Of a DNA stretch of 64,000 nucleotides, positions 1 through 7,701 are shown one piece after another. The stretch is taken from NCBI RefSeq assembly GCF_000428845.1, contig NZ_AUAS01000004.1, positions 372,001-436,000 on the forward strand. The letters are read 5' to 3'. Origin of the DNA: Dyadobacter alkalitolerans DSM 23607 (GTDB lineage Bacteria; Bacteroidota; Bacteroidia; Cytophagales; Spirosomataceae). A model generated the notes under the pieces. It was not told the DNA's origin. It did not search any database and was given only the letters and a program-made list of their open reading frames with translations. Position numbers and translations under genes: made by a program. Positions within the stretch are counted from its first letter, which is position 1. Every line of letters begins with the position of its first letter.

Positions 1-138
1 AATGAAAAAACGCCTGCCAGTCAATGTGCTCATTGCAAGCGCGATGTTTGTATATTTATATTTAGACTAAACTCTGAACCGGGGAATTACCTCTACAACT
101 GTATACGTTACCCGCAAAAATCGGCTAAATGCAATGTT
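1..138. other. Left-edge intergenic sequence, no supported gene
   Basis: No convincing gene is seen. A 22-codon plus-strand frame (positions 2-70) begins with a Lys-rich, then hydrophobic stretch, but it could equally be the tail of a frame entering from outside the window. It has no recognisable motif. Confidence 0.4.
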
Positions 139-1209
139 TTAATCCTCATCATCAAAAAAAGACTGGCCCGGGATTTGGTAAGTTTTCAGATACGCTTTGA
201 GCTGTGAAGGAACCTTCCAATTTTTGATCACATTACGGATGTTCTTTATCTCCGCTTTCATCTCATTCACATTGGTATTGAACTTAACAATTACGGTCGT
301 AAGAGAATTGGCATGCTGGAATGGCAATCCGCAAACGGCTGAGATCTTCTTCTGAATGGCTTCTTTAAGAAGTTCAAGTTCCTCTACTTGCTGTTTAAGC
401 ACCTTAATATAGTAGTTGAGCTGGTTTTTACTCAAATTTTCCAGTTGATCCTGATCAATCCTATCCAGCGCGATCTGTAATTTCAGAAGTTTCAGCAAGT
501 TATTTTCCTGATAGGCCTGCGTCACCTGTTGCATAATGTCCGTTCTGCGCAATTTTTCCGCTTCATCCGTTTCCAGGTCCGGGTGAAAAGCTTTTACCAG
601 GTCCATATAGACGGTCCGCACCGACTTCGTCGTTTTCTGCTGTTCTGCGTTTTGTTTTGCTTCCAGTATGCGCTTGTTGAGCCGCTCTTCGCGTTGCTCG
701 GCTTTAAGGCGCTGTTGCTCTTCTTCGGGAAGGTCATGGAAGCTTTCGTACTCGACGGGCTCCTGCACAGACGCACTTTCTATTAAAAATGCCGGATCTG
801 TAATTTTTTCGGATTTTGCCCTTTCCGCTGCAAGCAGGACCTCAATGTCAACCGCACTGTATTTATTGAAAACCGGCTTCAAATCATCGAACCCGTAATG
901 TGCGATGAGGTCATAAGCGCTTTCAGTGATCAGGTAAGCGAGCTTATCCTGGTAAATTTTCCTGAAAAGATCGGCAGCATATGTTCGGTCCATAATGTGG
1001 ACGATCTCCGCCCGGAATTCCTGATATTCTCTAACCAATGGATCAAGATCCGTTGGGATTCGTTCGATCATCTGGTCATATGCGCTTTCCAGCTCGGGGA
1101 TCAGGCGATCCAGTTCTTCTATTTTTTCGGACAGCTGGTTAAACTCTTTCTGTCTTTTATTCAAGACATTTTTCCGCTCATTAATATGTAAGATAGCAGT
1201 TTCGGGCAT
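139..1209 (-). CDS. J-domain-containing coiled-coil protein
   Basis: A 356-residue soluble protein with no signal peptide. Residues 10-50 and about 255-330 are rich in E, K, L and Q with coiled-coil character. Residues 198-243 resemble a DnaJ J-domain: the hallmark HPD tripeptide is at 209-211 (in KAFHPD), followed by a helix ending in a QAYQENN segment, as in helix III of J-domains. Such proteins stimulate the ATPase of DnaK/Hsp70; that role is inferred from the HPD alone, because no Gly/Phe region or zinc fingers are present. The J-domain is in the C-terminal half rather than at the N-terminus. It lies 28 nt downstream of the EamA gene on the same strand, so co-transcription is possible. 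The ATG start at 1209 is the only obvious one. Confidence 0.75.
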   Translation of the reverse strand: MPETAILHINERKNVLNKRQKEFNQLSEKIEELDRLIPELESAYDQMIERIPTDLDPLVREYQEFRAEIVHIMDRTYAADLFRKIYQDKLAYLITESAYDLIAHYGFDDLKPVFNKYSAVDIEVLLAAERAKSEKITDPAFLIESASVQEPVEYESFHDLPEEEQQRLKAEQREERLNKRILEAKQNAEQQKTTKSVRTVYMDLVKAFHPDLETDEAEKLRRTDIMQQVTQAYQENNLLKLLKLQIALDRIDQDQLENLSKNQLNYYIKVLKQQVEELELLKEAIQKKISAVCGLPFQHANSLTTVIVKFNTNVNEMKAEIKNIRNVIKNWKVPSQLKAYLKTYQIPGQSFFDDED

Positions 1210-1237
1210 GTAGGTAATTTTATGGAAAAATTTGCGA

Positions 1238-2167
1238 TCAAAAGCCTAACTCCTGGTAGGAAATCATAATGATCGCAATGACTGCCAATAGAAGTCCAAA
1301 TTTGTTAAGTTGGTTCAGTCTTTCGCGGTAAATCAGCCAGGCAGCACCCGCGGATACCAGCATAGTCAGAATGTTGTAGATCGGGAACACGAAAGCGGCG
1401 CTGTTGCTGAATGATGCAAGCGCGAGCAGCAGAAAATAAAGGGAAAGGAAATTAGGAACTCCCAGGATAAATCCTCCTAAAATGCTCCGCCAATGTAATT
1501 TCTCCCCATTAACCAAAACCCGGAAAAGCAAAATGACCGAACCAATAAGGATAGCCCCGGAGCACGCAATGATCATAAACAGCGTGGTTTCTCCGGCTGC
1601 ATAATACTTTACCGACAAGTAATTGATCAATGTGTTGTTGGTTCCGGCGGCAAGAAAGGTGAACAGGGGGAGGATCAGTAACAATCTCGCCTGTGAAACC
1701 GAATTTGCAGACGAGGTGGTTGTCGCGGAGGCAGCATCTTTATTCCTATTCTGAATTGCGCCTAATGCGAGTGCTGCAAGTGCAATAACAAGCCCCGCAT
1801 AGTTGACGACAGTGAACTCCTTATTGTTGTTTTGAAATACAAACAGACCAAACAGCACAGGGATAACGAGCGACATATTGCCAGCCAGCGACGTTGCGGT
1901 GACGCTCACCTTTTGCGCAGTAAGCCCTATCAGCATAAATGTGACCACAAACATTCCGCCCAACGCCAGGGTTACCAGCGTTCCTTCCGAATTCCAGATC
2001 ACATTCCTGAACAGGCCCAAGTCCGGCGTAAGCACCAGGCCGGTAAGCACGCATGCATAGTAATTGAACACAACTGCATGAAAAGAATGCACATTATAGC
2101 GCGGAAACGCCCGCATGATCAGGTAAAGGGCAACGGTGAAGAGGACCGACAGCAGGAAATAGAGCAT
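1238..2167 (-). CDS. EamA/DMT-superfamily membrane transporter
   Basis: A 309-residue integral membrane protein with about ten hydrophobic segments in two five-helix halves, the layout of EamA drug/metabolite transporters. The first half covers roughly residues 1-140. A polar, Ser/Thr/Ala-rich loop lies near residues 143-158, and the second half runs to a C-terminal helix ending in SYQELGF. The family exports or imports metabolites in the inner membrane; the substrate cannot be read from sequence. The start is the ATG at 2167, 9 nt after the purN stop, so purN and this gene are probably one transcript. Confidence 0.8.
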   Translation of the reverse strand: MLYFLLSVLFTVALYLIMRAFPRYNVHSFHAVVFNYYACVLTGLVLTPDLGLFRNVIWNSEGTLVTLALGGMFVVTFMLIGLTAQKVSVTATSLAGNMSLVIPVLFGLFVFQNNNKEFTVVNYAGLVIALAALALGAIQNRNKDAASATTTSSANSVSQARLLLILPLFTFLAAGTNNTLINYLSVKYYAAGETTLFMIIACSGAILIGSVILLFRVLVNGEKLHWRSILGGFILGVPNFLSLYFLLLALASFSNSAAFVFPIYNILTMLVSAGAAWLIYRERLNQLNKFGLLLAVIAIIMISYQELGF

Positions 2168-2176
2168 GAGTAGTTT

Positions 2177-2749
2177 CTAGCGCTTTTGATAAAGGACTTC
2201 ATCAATTACGCGCGGGTAATTTTCGTGTTCCAATGCATGGATCTTATTTGCCACATCGTCCGAAGTGTCGGTAGGAGCAACGGGGCAGGTTGCTTGGAAA
2301 ATTACGTTTCCTTCGTCATAATTTTCGTTCACATAATGGATCGTAATGCCGGATTCAGATTCTTTTGCATTCACAACTGCTTCATGGACAAACTGCCCGT
2401 ACATGCCCTTCCCACCGTATTTAGGGAGTAAAGCGGGGTGAATGTTGATGATTTTGTTGGGGAAGGCTTCCACCAATAAGGCAGGCACTAGTAACATGAA
2501 ACCTGCAAGCACGACAAGGTCAATTCCTTCATTTTGCAGAATTTGAAGCACTTTGCGTGTGTCGTAGAATGTCTTTTTATCGAAAAACACAACCGGAATC
2601 TGCAACTTACAAGCCCTCTTGATTACACCGGCCTGGGGATTGTTGGTGAAAATCAGTGACACTTCTACATCTTGCCGCTCAGCAAAATATTCAGCGATTT
2701 TTTCCGCATTTGATCCAGATCCGGAGGCGAAGATGGCAAGTCGTTTCAT
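2177..2749 (-). CDS. purN: Phosphoribosylglycinamide formyltransferase (GART)
   Basis: Transfers a formyl group from 10-formyl-THF to glycinamide ribonucleotide, the third step of purine synthesis, in the cytoplasm. The 190 residues match the family length. The phosphate-binding loop near the start reads FASGSGSNAEKI. The catalytic region shows AGFMLLVP, then INIHPALLPKYGGKGMYG with the conserved Asn-x-His-Pro, and the family Asp lies in the YDEGNVIFQ segment. The frame could open three codons earlier at a TTG, but the ATG at 2749 places the first beta strand at the normal distance and was chosen. Confidence 0.95.
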   Translation of the reverse strand: MKRLAIFASGSGSNAEKIAEYFAERQDVEVSLIFTNNPQAGVIKRACKLQIPVVFFDKKTFYDTRKVLQILQNEGIDLVVLAGFMLLVPALLVEAFPNKIINIHPALLPKYGGKGMYGQFVHEAVVNAKESESGITIHYVNENYDEGNVIFQATCPVAPTDTSDDVANKIHALEHENYPRVIDEVLYQKR

Positions 2750-2802
2750 TGTCGTCAAGAATTAATTATTCGTAATGTAGTGTCAAAATTCTTTGGCAAA
2801 TT

Positions 2803-2841
2803 TATAAAAAGAACGGCTCACGGTAAATAACCGGAAGCCGC
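2803..2841 (-). terminator. Probable rho-independent terminator
   Basis: On the minus strand a GC-rich stem (GCGGCT pairing with AGCCG, plus an inner CCGGT/ACCG) is followed by TTCTTTTTATAA. It sits downstream of the secreted protein gene ending at 2874 and upstream of purN. Confidence 0.6.
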
Positions 2842-2873
2842 ACCCAAAGAATAATAAGTTAAATGTTTGAGCC

Positions 2874-3569
2874 TCAGTAAATCTTAGTGAGTTCGCTGCG
2901 CCCGATTAGCTTGCCTTTGCGGTAAGTTTCCGTTTTCAGGTCCCAGGCAACGCCGGGTGCGCGGTAAGAAATACTTTCCATTTCCATTTTTACAGGAAAG
3001 CCCATTCTCATTTCAAAACTTAGATCTGATTTGATCTTGTAGGCATCAAATGTTCCGGCTGGCAGGGTAAGTTTTTCCTGGCCTGTAACATTTCGGTTTT
3101 TGATCATCATATCAAAATTCACTGCCATAGGCCCCGACTGACCATTTCCTTTCACAGATGCATCTTTTAATTTATCCCCGACATTGTATTTGGTCGGGTA
3201 TTCAATGTTTTCGTAGGTAAATTTCATTTCCATATTCTGGAATGATCTGAGCTGCTCCTGGCTGATGAGCGATTTGGCGTCCATGCTGATCACATTTCCG
3301 TCGCATTTCATTTTATAAATGTTTTTCAGCTCCGACTTGCCCTTTGGATTCATCGCTTCCATTTCAATGTTGAAGACCGTGAAGGCACCCTCTGTCGAAA
3401 CGTCCAGTATCTTATAAATGATCTTTCCGGTTTCCTTTCCCTTCCCATCGTAGTTCATCATCTCAAATCCGCTGCCTTGCTTTAATACAACACCGCCGCA
3501 GTCCTGGGCGATGGATTTTGTTTGGATACAAAAGAGCAGCAGCAAGCTCCACAACAGCAGTTTTTTCAT
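2874..3569 (-). CDS. Exported TapB/DUF3108-like protein
   Basis: A 231-residue protein with a clear Sec signal peptide (residues 1-21: MKKLL, a Leu-rich core, cleavage after SIAQ). The mature part is beta-rich and ends in a pattern typical of Bacteroidota TapB/DUF3108-like periplasmic proteins, with YNVGDKL in the middle and APGVAWDLKTETYRKGKL near the end. No catalytic motif is visible and the role is unknown. It is a single-gene unit, with its own downstream hairpin and about 100 nt separating it from the UbiA gene upstream. Confidence 0.7.
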   Translation of the reverse strand: MKKLLLWSLLLLFCIQTKSIAQDCGGVVLKQGSGFEMMNYDGKGKETGKIIYKILDVSTEGAFTVFNIEMEAMNPKGKSELKNIYKMKCDGNVISMDAKSLISQEQLRSFQNMEMKFTYENIEYPTKYNVGDKLKDASVKGNGQSGPMAVNFDMMIKNRNVTGQEKLTLPAGTFDAYKIKSDLSFEMRMGFPVKMEMESISYRAPGVAWDLKTETYRKGKLIGRSELTKIY

Positions 3570-3670
3570 GATTGTAACGTGGATACGTGATTTAGTTTGC
3601 CGTAAACAAAGATAGTCCCGGTTGCCAGAAATACACTTTTAGTTTGGAATATTGATTTTACGGTAAGGCG

Positions 3671-4552
3671 CTATGCCCAAATCATCGTGATCAGGCCCAG
3701 CAGCATAATGATCTTGCAAAGACTGCTGATACGCTTGAAATCACGACGTGTATCCGCCCGCGCCAGGCTTGCTGTAAGCAGGGCAATAGGGATCAAAAGG
3801 AGGAAGAATAAGATGATCAGCACATTGTTGTCCAGCGCCCGCGCCATCACGAATAAGGTGGTAACGAACATAAAAAGAATCACATACAGGAAGTTTTTGG
3901 TCTGGCGGATGCCCCATATGATAGGCAATGTGCGGCAGCCATGCGCTTCGTCGCCCTTAATGTCTTCCATATCTTTCACAATTTCCCGGACGAGGGAAAT
4001 AAAGAAAGAAAAAACCGCATAAATGAACACCAAATGGCGATTTGCCGGAAAATGAACGGTAAGGATCAGTAGTGAAAAACCGGTAAGCAGCGAAACGATA
4101 AAGTTGCCTATAAAAGGAAGTCGCTTATAACGCTCGGAATAAAACCAGAGTAATGTGATTGAGAAAACATTGATCACAAATATATAAGGACTGACCACAA
4201 GCCCCAACACTGCGCCTAGAACATTGAGAATCTGATGCGCGCCCATTGCCCAGCGGCGTTTCAGATATCGCCCCACGACAACGCGTTCGGGTTTGTTTAC
4301 AATGTCAATTTTTATATCAAAATAATCATTGATAATGTAACCAGCTGCGGCGATGCAGACTGTGGAAAGCGATAGGAAGAACATATCCGCATTCGCGATG
4401 ATGCTGCGCCATTCGTCGCGGGGGCCTATGAGTAGAATACGTGTAAAATACTGCGTTACGACCACAATCACCAGATTGGTCATACGGACCAGACGGGCAC
4501 TTCCGGTAATGTAATCCCATAAAGTAATTTTTGGTCTGGCAGACACATTCAT
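3671..4552 (-). CDS. UbiA-family prenyltransferase
   Basis: An inner-membrane enzyme of 293 residues with about eight or nine hydrophobic helices that transfers a prenyl chain from a prenyl diphosphate. Both Mg-binding Asp motifs are present: NDxxDxxxD at 75-83 (NDYFDIKID) and a second one at 194-201 (DMEDIKGD). The closest annotated relatives in this phylum are called geranylgeranylglycerol-phosphate geranylgeranyltransferase-like, but menaquinone or haem-O type acceptors cannot be excluded. It is divergent from bshA, with 182 nt between them. Confidence 0.85.
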   Translation of the reverse strand: MNVSARPKITLWDYITGSARLVRMTNLVIVVVTQYFTRILLIGPRDEWRSIIANADMFFLSLSTVCIAAAGYIINDYFDIKIDIVNKPERVVVGRYLKRRWAMGAHQILNVLGAVLGLVVSPYIFVINVFSITLLWFYSERYKRLPFIGNFIVSLLTGFSLLILTVHFPANRHLVFIYAVFSFFISLVREIVKDMEDIKGDEAHGCRTLPIIWGIRQTKNFLYVILFMFVTTLFVMARALDNNVLIILFFLLLIPIALLTASLARADTRRDFKRISSLCKIIMLLGLITMIWA

Positions 4553-4734
4553 GGAGGCTAACTCTGAAAACAGAAGGTTTAGGGAATAAAATTATTCATT
4601 TTATCCCATTAACGACAAATCTCAACATCTTTATCCATTTTGGGGATAAAAAATGGATCATTTGTTGTTAGGCTAAAAGATCCGTTATTACAACAGTTCG
4701 CCCGAGTGCGACTTTCAACTTTTTAAATAGCATT

Positions 4735-5874
4735 ATGAAAATTGGTATTGTATGCTATCCGACCTTCGGTGGAAGCGGAGTGGTAGCTACCGAACTTGGC
4801 AAAGCACTTGCGAAAGTGGGACATCAGGTTCATTTTATTACATATTCGCAGCCTCAAAGACTCGACTTCTTCAATGAAAATCTTTACTATCACGAAGTAA
4901 ATATCCCGGCTTACCCGCTGTTTCAATATCCACCTTACGAATCCGCATTATCCAGTGAAATGGTCCACGTGGCTGCAAGTGCCAATCTGGATCTGCTGCA
5001 TGTGCATTATGCAATCCCGCATGCGTCATCTGCATATCTGGCGAAACAAATTTTAGCGCAGCAAGGCATTCACATTCCCGTGATCACGACATTGCACGGA
5101 ACAGACATTACATTGGTAGGGAAAGACGAATCCTACGAACCGGTGGTAACGTTTAGCATTAACCAGTCGGACGGCATAACAGCTGTTTCGGAATCGTTGA
5201 AAAAAGATACTTACGCTCATTTTGCGATAACGAAGGACATTGAAGTGATCCCAAACTTTATTGATCTGGATCGTTTCAACCGTCAGAAAAAAGAGCATTT
5301 TAAATTAGCAATTTGCCCGAATAACGAAAAACTGATCGTCCATACATCCAATTTCAGGAAAGTAAAGCGGATTGATGATGTGATCATGATTTTTGAAAAG
5401 CTGCGCAAGTTATTGCCAAGCAAACTTTTACTAGTAGGCGACGGTCCCGACAGACAACGCATTGAACGTATGTGCAAAGACCTGGATATGCTTTCGGACG
5501 TCCGGTTTTTGGGCAAGCTCGACGCCATTGAAGAAGTGCTTTCTGTGGCTGATTTATTTTTAATGCCTTCTGAATCAGAAAGCTTTGGCCTAGCAGCATT
5601 AGAAGCACTGGCTTGCGAAGTTCCCTTAATAACGTCCAACGCAGGCGGACTTCCTGAACTGAACCTGCATGGCATTACCGGATTTTTGAGTGACGTAGGC
5701 GATGTGGATGATATGGTGAAGCATGCAGCTTACATATTAGATGATGCGAATCTGCCAACATTCAAAGCGAACGCATTGGCGCGGGCAAAAGATTTTGATA
5801 TTACCAAGATCCTTCCTCATTATGAAGCTTATTATGAGAAAGTTGTCGAAAATAGCAAAGCTGTAACGATATAG
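4735..5874 (+). CDS. bshA: N-acetyl-alpha-D-glucosaminyl L-malate synthase
   Basis: First enzyme of bacillithiol synthesis: it joins UDP-GlcNAc to L-malate in the cytoplasm. The protein is a 379-residue GT-B glycosyltransferase of family GT4. The N-terminus has the diagnostic YPTFGGSGVVATELGKALA acceptor-side loop. The C-terminal nucleotide-sugar domain shows LLVGDGPDR, RFLGK and the E-x7-E type motif around PSESESFGLAALEALAC. Length and N-terminus match BshA closely. The other bacillithiol genes (bshB, bshC) are not in the window. The next gene starts 13 nt later on the same strand. Confidence 0.92.
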   Translation: MKIGIVCYPTFGGSGVVATELGKALAKVGHQVHFITYSQPQRLDFFNENLYYHEVNIPAYPLFQYPPYESALSSEMVHVAASANLDLLHVHYAIPHASSAYLAKQILAQQGIHIPVITTLHGTDITLVGKDESYEPVVTFSINQSDGITAVSESLKKDTYAHFAITKDIEVIPNFIDLDRFNRQKKEHFKLAICPNNEKLIVHTSNFRKVKRIDDVIMIFEKLRKLLPSKLLLVGDGPDRQRIERMCKDLDMLSDVRFLGKLDAIEEVLSVADLFLMPSESESFGLAALEALACEVPLITSNAGGLPELNLHGITGFLSDVGDVDDMVKHAAYILDDANLPTFKANALARAKDFDITKILPHYEAYYEKVVENSKAVTI

Positions 5875-5887
5875 GTATGGTATTTTT

Positions 5888-7267
5888 ATGGTCTGGTCGA
5901 AATTCACAAACGACCAGACCATGTTACCAAACATTCCATATACACAATACAAGCGGGTAGTAATCGTAGGCGCGGGCTTCGGCGGGCTTGCATTGGCAAG
6001 AGAAATCGCCAAGCGCGAAGACCTCCAAGTAGTGCTGATCGACCGCAATAATTATCACCAGTTTCAGCCGCTCTTTTACCAGGTGGCTATGGCGGGCCTT
6101 GAACCCAGCTCCATTTCCTTTCCGCTCCGGAAAATTTTCCAATCCAAAAAAAATGTACATATCCGCATCACAGAGGTGCAGAGTGTAAACACCGACCGAA
6201 AGTCCATCATGACGGGGTTAGGTGAGATAACCTATGATTATCTGGTCATTGCGACGGGTGCTATCACCAATTATTTTGGGATGAAAGAAATCGAGGAACG
6301 AGCCATTCCTATGAAAACGGTTTCCGAGGCATTGGCTCTGAGAAACAGGATATTACAAAACTTTGAAGACGCATTGTCAGTGGATTCTGACGAGCAGCGC
6401 GCGGGGCTGATGAGCGTGGTTGTAGTAGGAGGAGGGCCCACCGGAGTGGAATTGTCTGGAACGCTGGCAGAAATGAAGCATTTTATTCTGCCAAAAGATT
6501 ATCCTGAAATGGATTTTAAATCCATGGAAATCCATTTGCTGGAAGGTTCCAAAGAATTGCTTGGCGCCATGTCAGACGAATCGTCTCAAAGGTCACGCGA
6601 GTATCTTGAAAAAATGGGCGTCCACATTCATACTGAGCAGGTTGTAACAGGCTTTGACGGAAAATATGTGACTACCAAACAAGGAATGCGCATCCGGGCC
6701 GATAACCTTGTCTGGGCGGCAGGGATTAAGGCAAATCCTTTGAATGGCTTGAATCCGGAAGTGATCGTTCGCGGCGGTCGCATCAAAGTGGATCAATACA
6801 ACCGCGTTGAAGGTTATGACAATGTGTTTGCATTAGGTGATGTGGCTGCTATGCAGGAAGGTGAATGGGAAAATGGGCATCCGCAGTTGGCACAGCCGGC
6901 AATTCAGCAGGGTAAGGCGCTTGCCAAAAATGTGTGGCGTGTGATGGACGGGAAAAAAGCGGTTCCTTTTAAATACAAAGATCTGGGCTCGATGGCCACA
7001 GTTGGGCGTAACAGGGCAGTTGTAGATCTGCCTTTTATCAAGTTCCAGGGTTTCCTTGCCTGGTTGACCTGGATGTTCGTGCATTTGATTTCCATTGTCG
7101 GTGTGAAAAACCGTTTGCTGATATTAATAAACTGGGTTTGGAATTATGCGACTTATGATCAATCCTTGCGCTTGATTCTGAAACCCAAGACCATTGAGCA
7201 GATCTCAAACAAAAACGAGAAAAACGAAGAAGCAGTTAAACAGGAAACACAGCATAGCCACTCATAA
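5888..7267 (+). CDS. ndh: Type II NADH:quinone oxidoreductase (NDH-2) family
   Basis: A 459-residue flavoprotein that oxidises NADH and reduces quinone without proton pumping. The FAD-binding Rossmann motif is VVIVGAGFGGLALAREI. A second GxGxxG (VVVVGGGPTGVELSGTLAEM) binds NADH. The ATG...ALGDVAAM element binding FAD follows at residues 315-325. A hydrophobic C-terminal stretch (FLAWLTWMFVHLISIVG) is the usual membrane anchor. An alternative ATG at 5921 would also leave a full Rossmann fold, so the start is uncertain by 11 codons. It lies 13 nt after bshA, so the two may share a transcript. Complex I genes (nuoABC) lie 7-12 kb away. Confidence 0.88.
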   Translation: MVWSKFTNDQTMLPNIPYTQYKRVVIVGAGFGGLALAREIAKREDLQVVLIDRNNYHQFQPLFYQVAMAGLEPSSISFPLRKIFQSKKNVHIRITEVQSVNTDRKSIMTGLGEITYDYLVIATGAITNYFGMKEIEERAIPMKTVSEALALRNRILQNFEDALSVDSDEQRAGLMSVVVVGGGPTGVELSGTLAEMKHFILPKDYPEMDFKSMEIHLLEGSKELLGAMSDESSQRSREYLEKMGVHIHTEQVVTGFDGKYVTTKQGMRIRADNLVWAAGIKANPLNGLNPEVIVRGGRIKVDQYNRVEGYDNVFALGDVAAMQEGEWENGHPQLAQPAIQQGKALAKNVWRVMDGKKAVPFKYKDLGSMATVGRNRAVVDLPFIKFQGFLAWLTWMFVHLISIVGVKNRLLILINWVWNYATYDQSLRLILKPKTIEQISNKNEKNEEAVKQETQHSHS

Positions 7268-7378
7268 TTTCATACGGCCTTTCCCAAGAGCGATTGGATC
7301 ATTCATTAGGTTTTCGTTATATTCGTGTGCTATTTATGCCAGCTTTACGTTATATATTAATGTAACAAAATTTAAAAA

Positions 7379-7627
7379 ATGAAACTGCTATTCAATATAA
7401 TCCTCATATTCTTACTGCTGATTGCGTTTGTTCCGTTTTTCAGAAGGTTTATTTTCCACTTACTTGTAGGCCGCCAGCTTATTAAAGAACAGGAAAGGCA
7501 ATACAAGGCACAGCAGCAACGCCAGCGTGCGAATGCAGGTGTAAAAGTGGATAATGTACCACCAGATGCAAATTCATCATCCCGTTTTGGTGGCGGTGAG
7601 TATGTGGATTATGAAGAAGTGAAATAA
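7379..7627 (+). CDS. DUF4834-type small membrane protein
   Basis: An 82-residue protein with one N-terminal membrane helix (residues 3-24), then a Gln/Arg-rich region (KEQERQYKAQQQRQRA) and a C-terminal FGGGEYVDYEEVK tail. This helix, basic coil and GxYVDYEEV ending is the pattern of the DUF4834 family, confined to Bacteroidota. Function is unknown. The start follows an A-rich stretch rather than a Shine-Dalgarno, as is usual in this phylum. A bidirectional hairpin follows immediately. Confidence 0.75.
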   Translation: MKLLFNIILIFLLLIAFVPFFRRFIFHLLVGRQLIKEQERQYKAQQQRQRANAGVKVDNVPPDANSSSRFGGGEYVDYEEVK

Positions 7628-7640
7628 ATTTTTTTTGGAT

Positions 7641-7687
7641 ATACAAAAGCAAAGCCGACACATATGTGCCGGCTTTTGCTTTTGTAT
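7641..7687. terminator. Bidirectional hairpin terminator
   Basis: A long near-perfect inverted repeat (ATACAAAAGCAAAGCCG and its complement, with one bulged base) has a central CACATATGTG. A T-run lies on its left flank and the arms are A/T-rich. It separates the convergent DUF4834 and carB genes and could end both transcripts. Confidence 0.8.
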
Positions 7688-7701
7688 GCCAATGATTAAA
7701 A

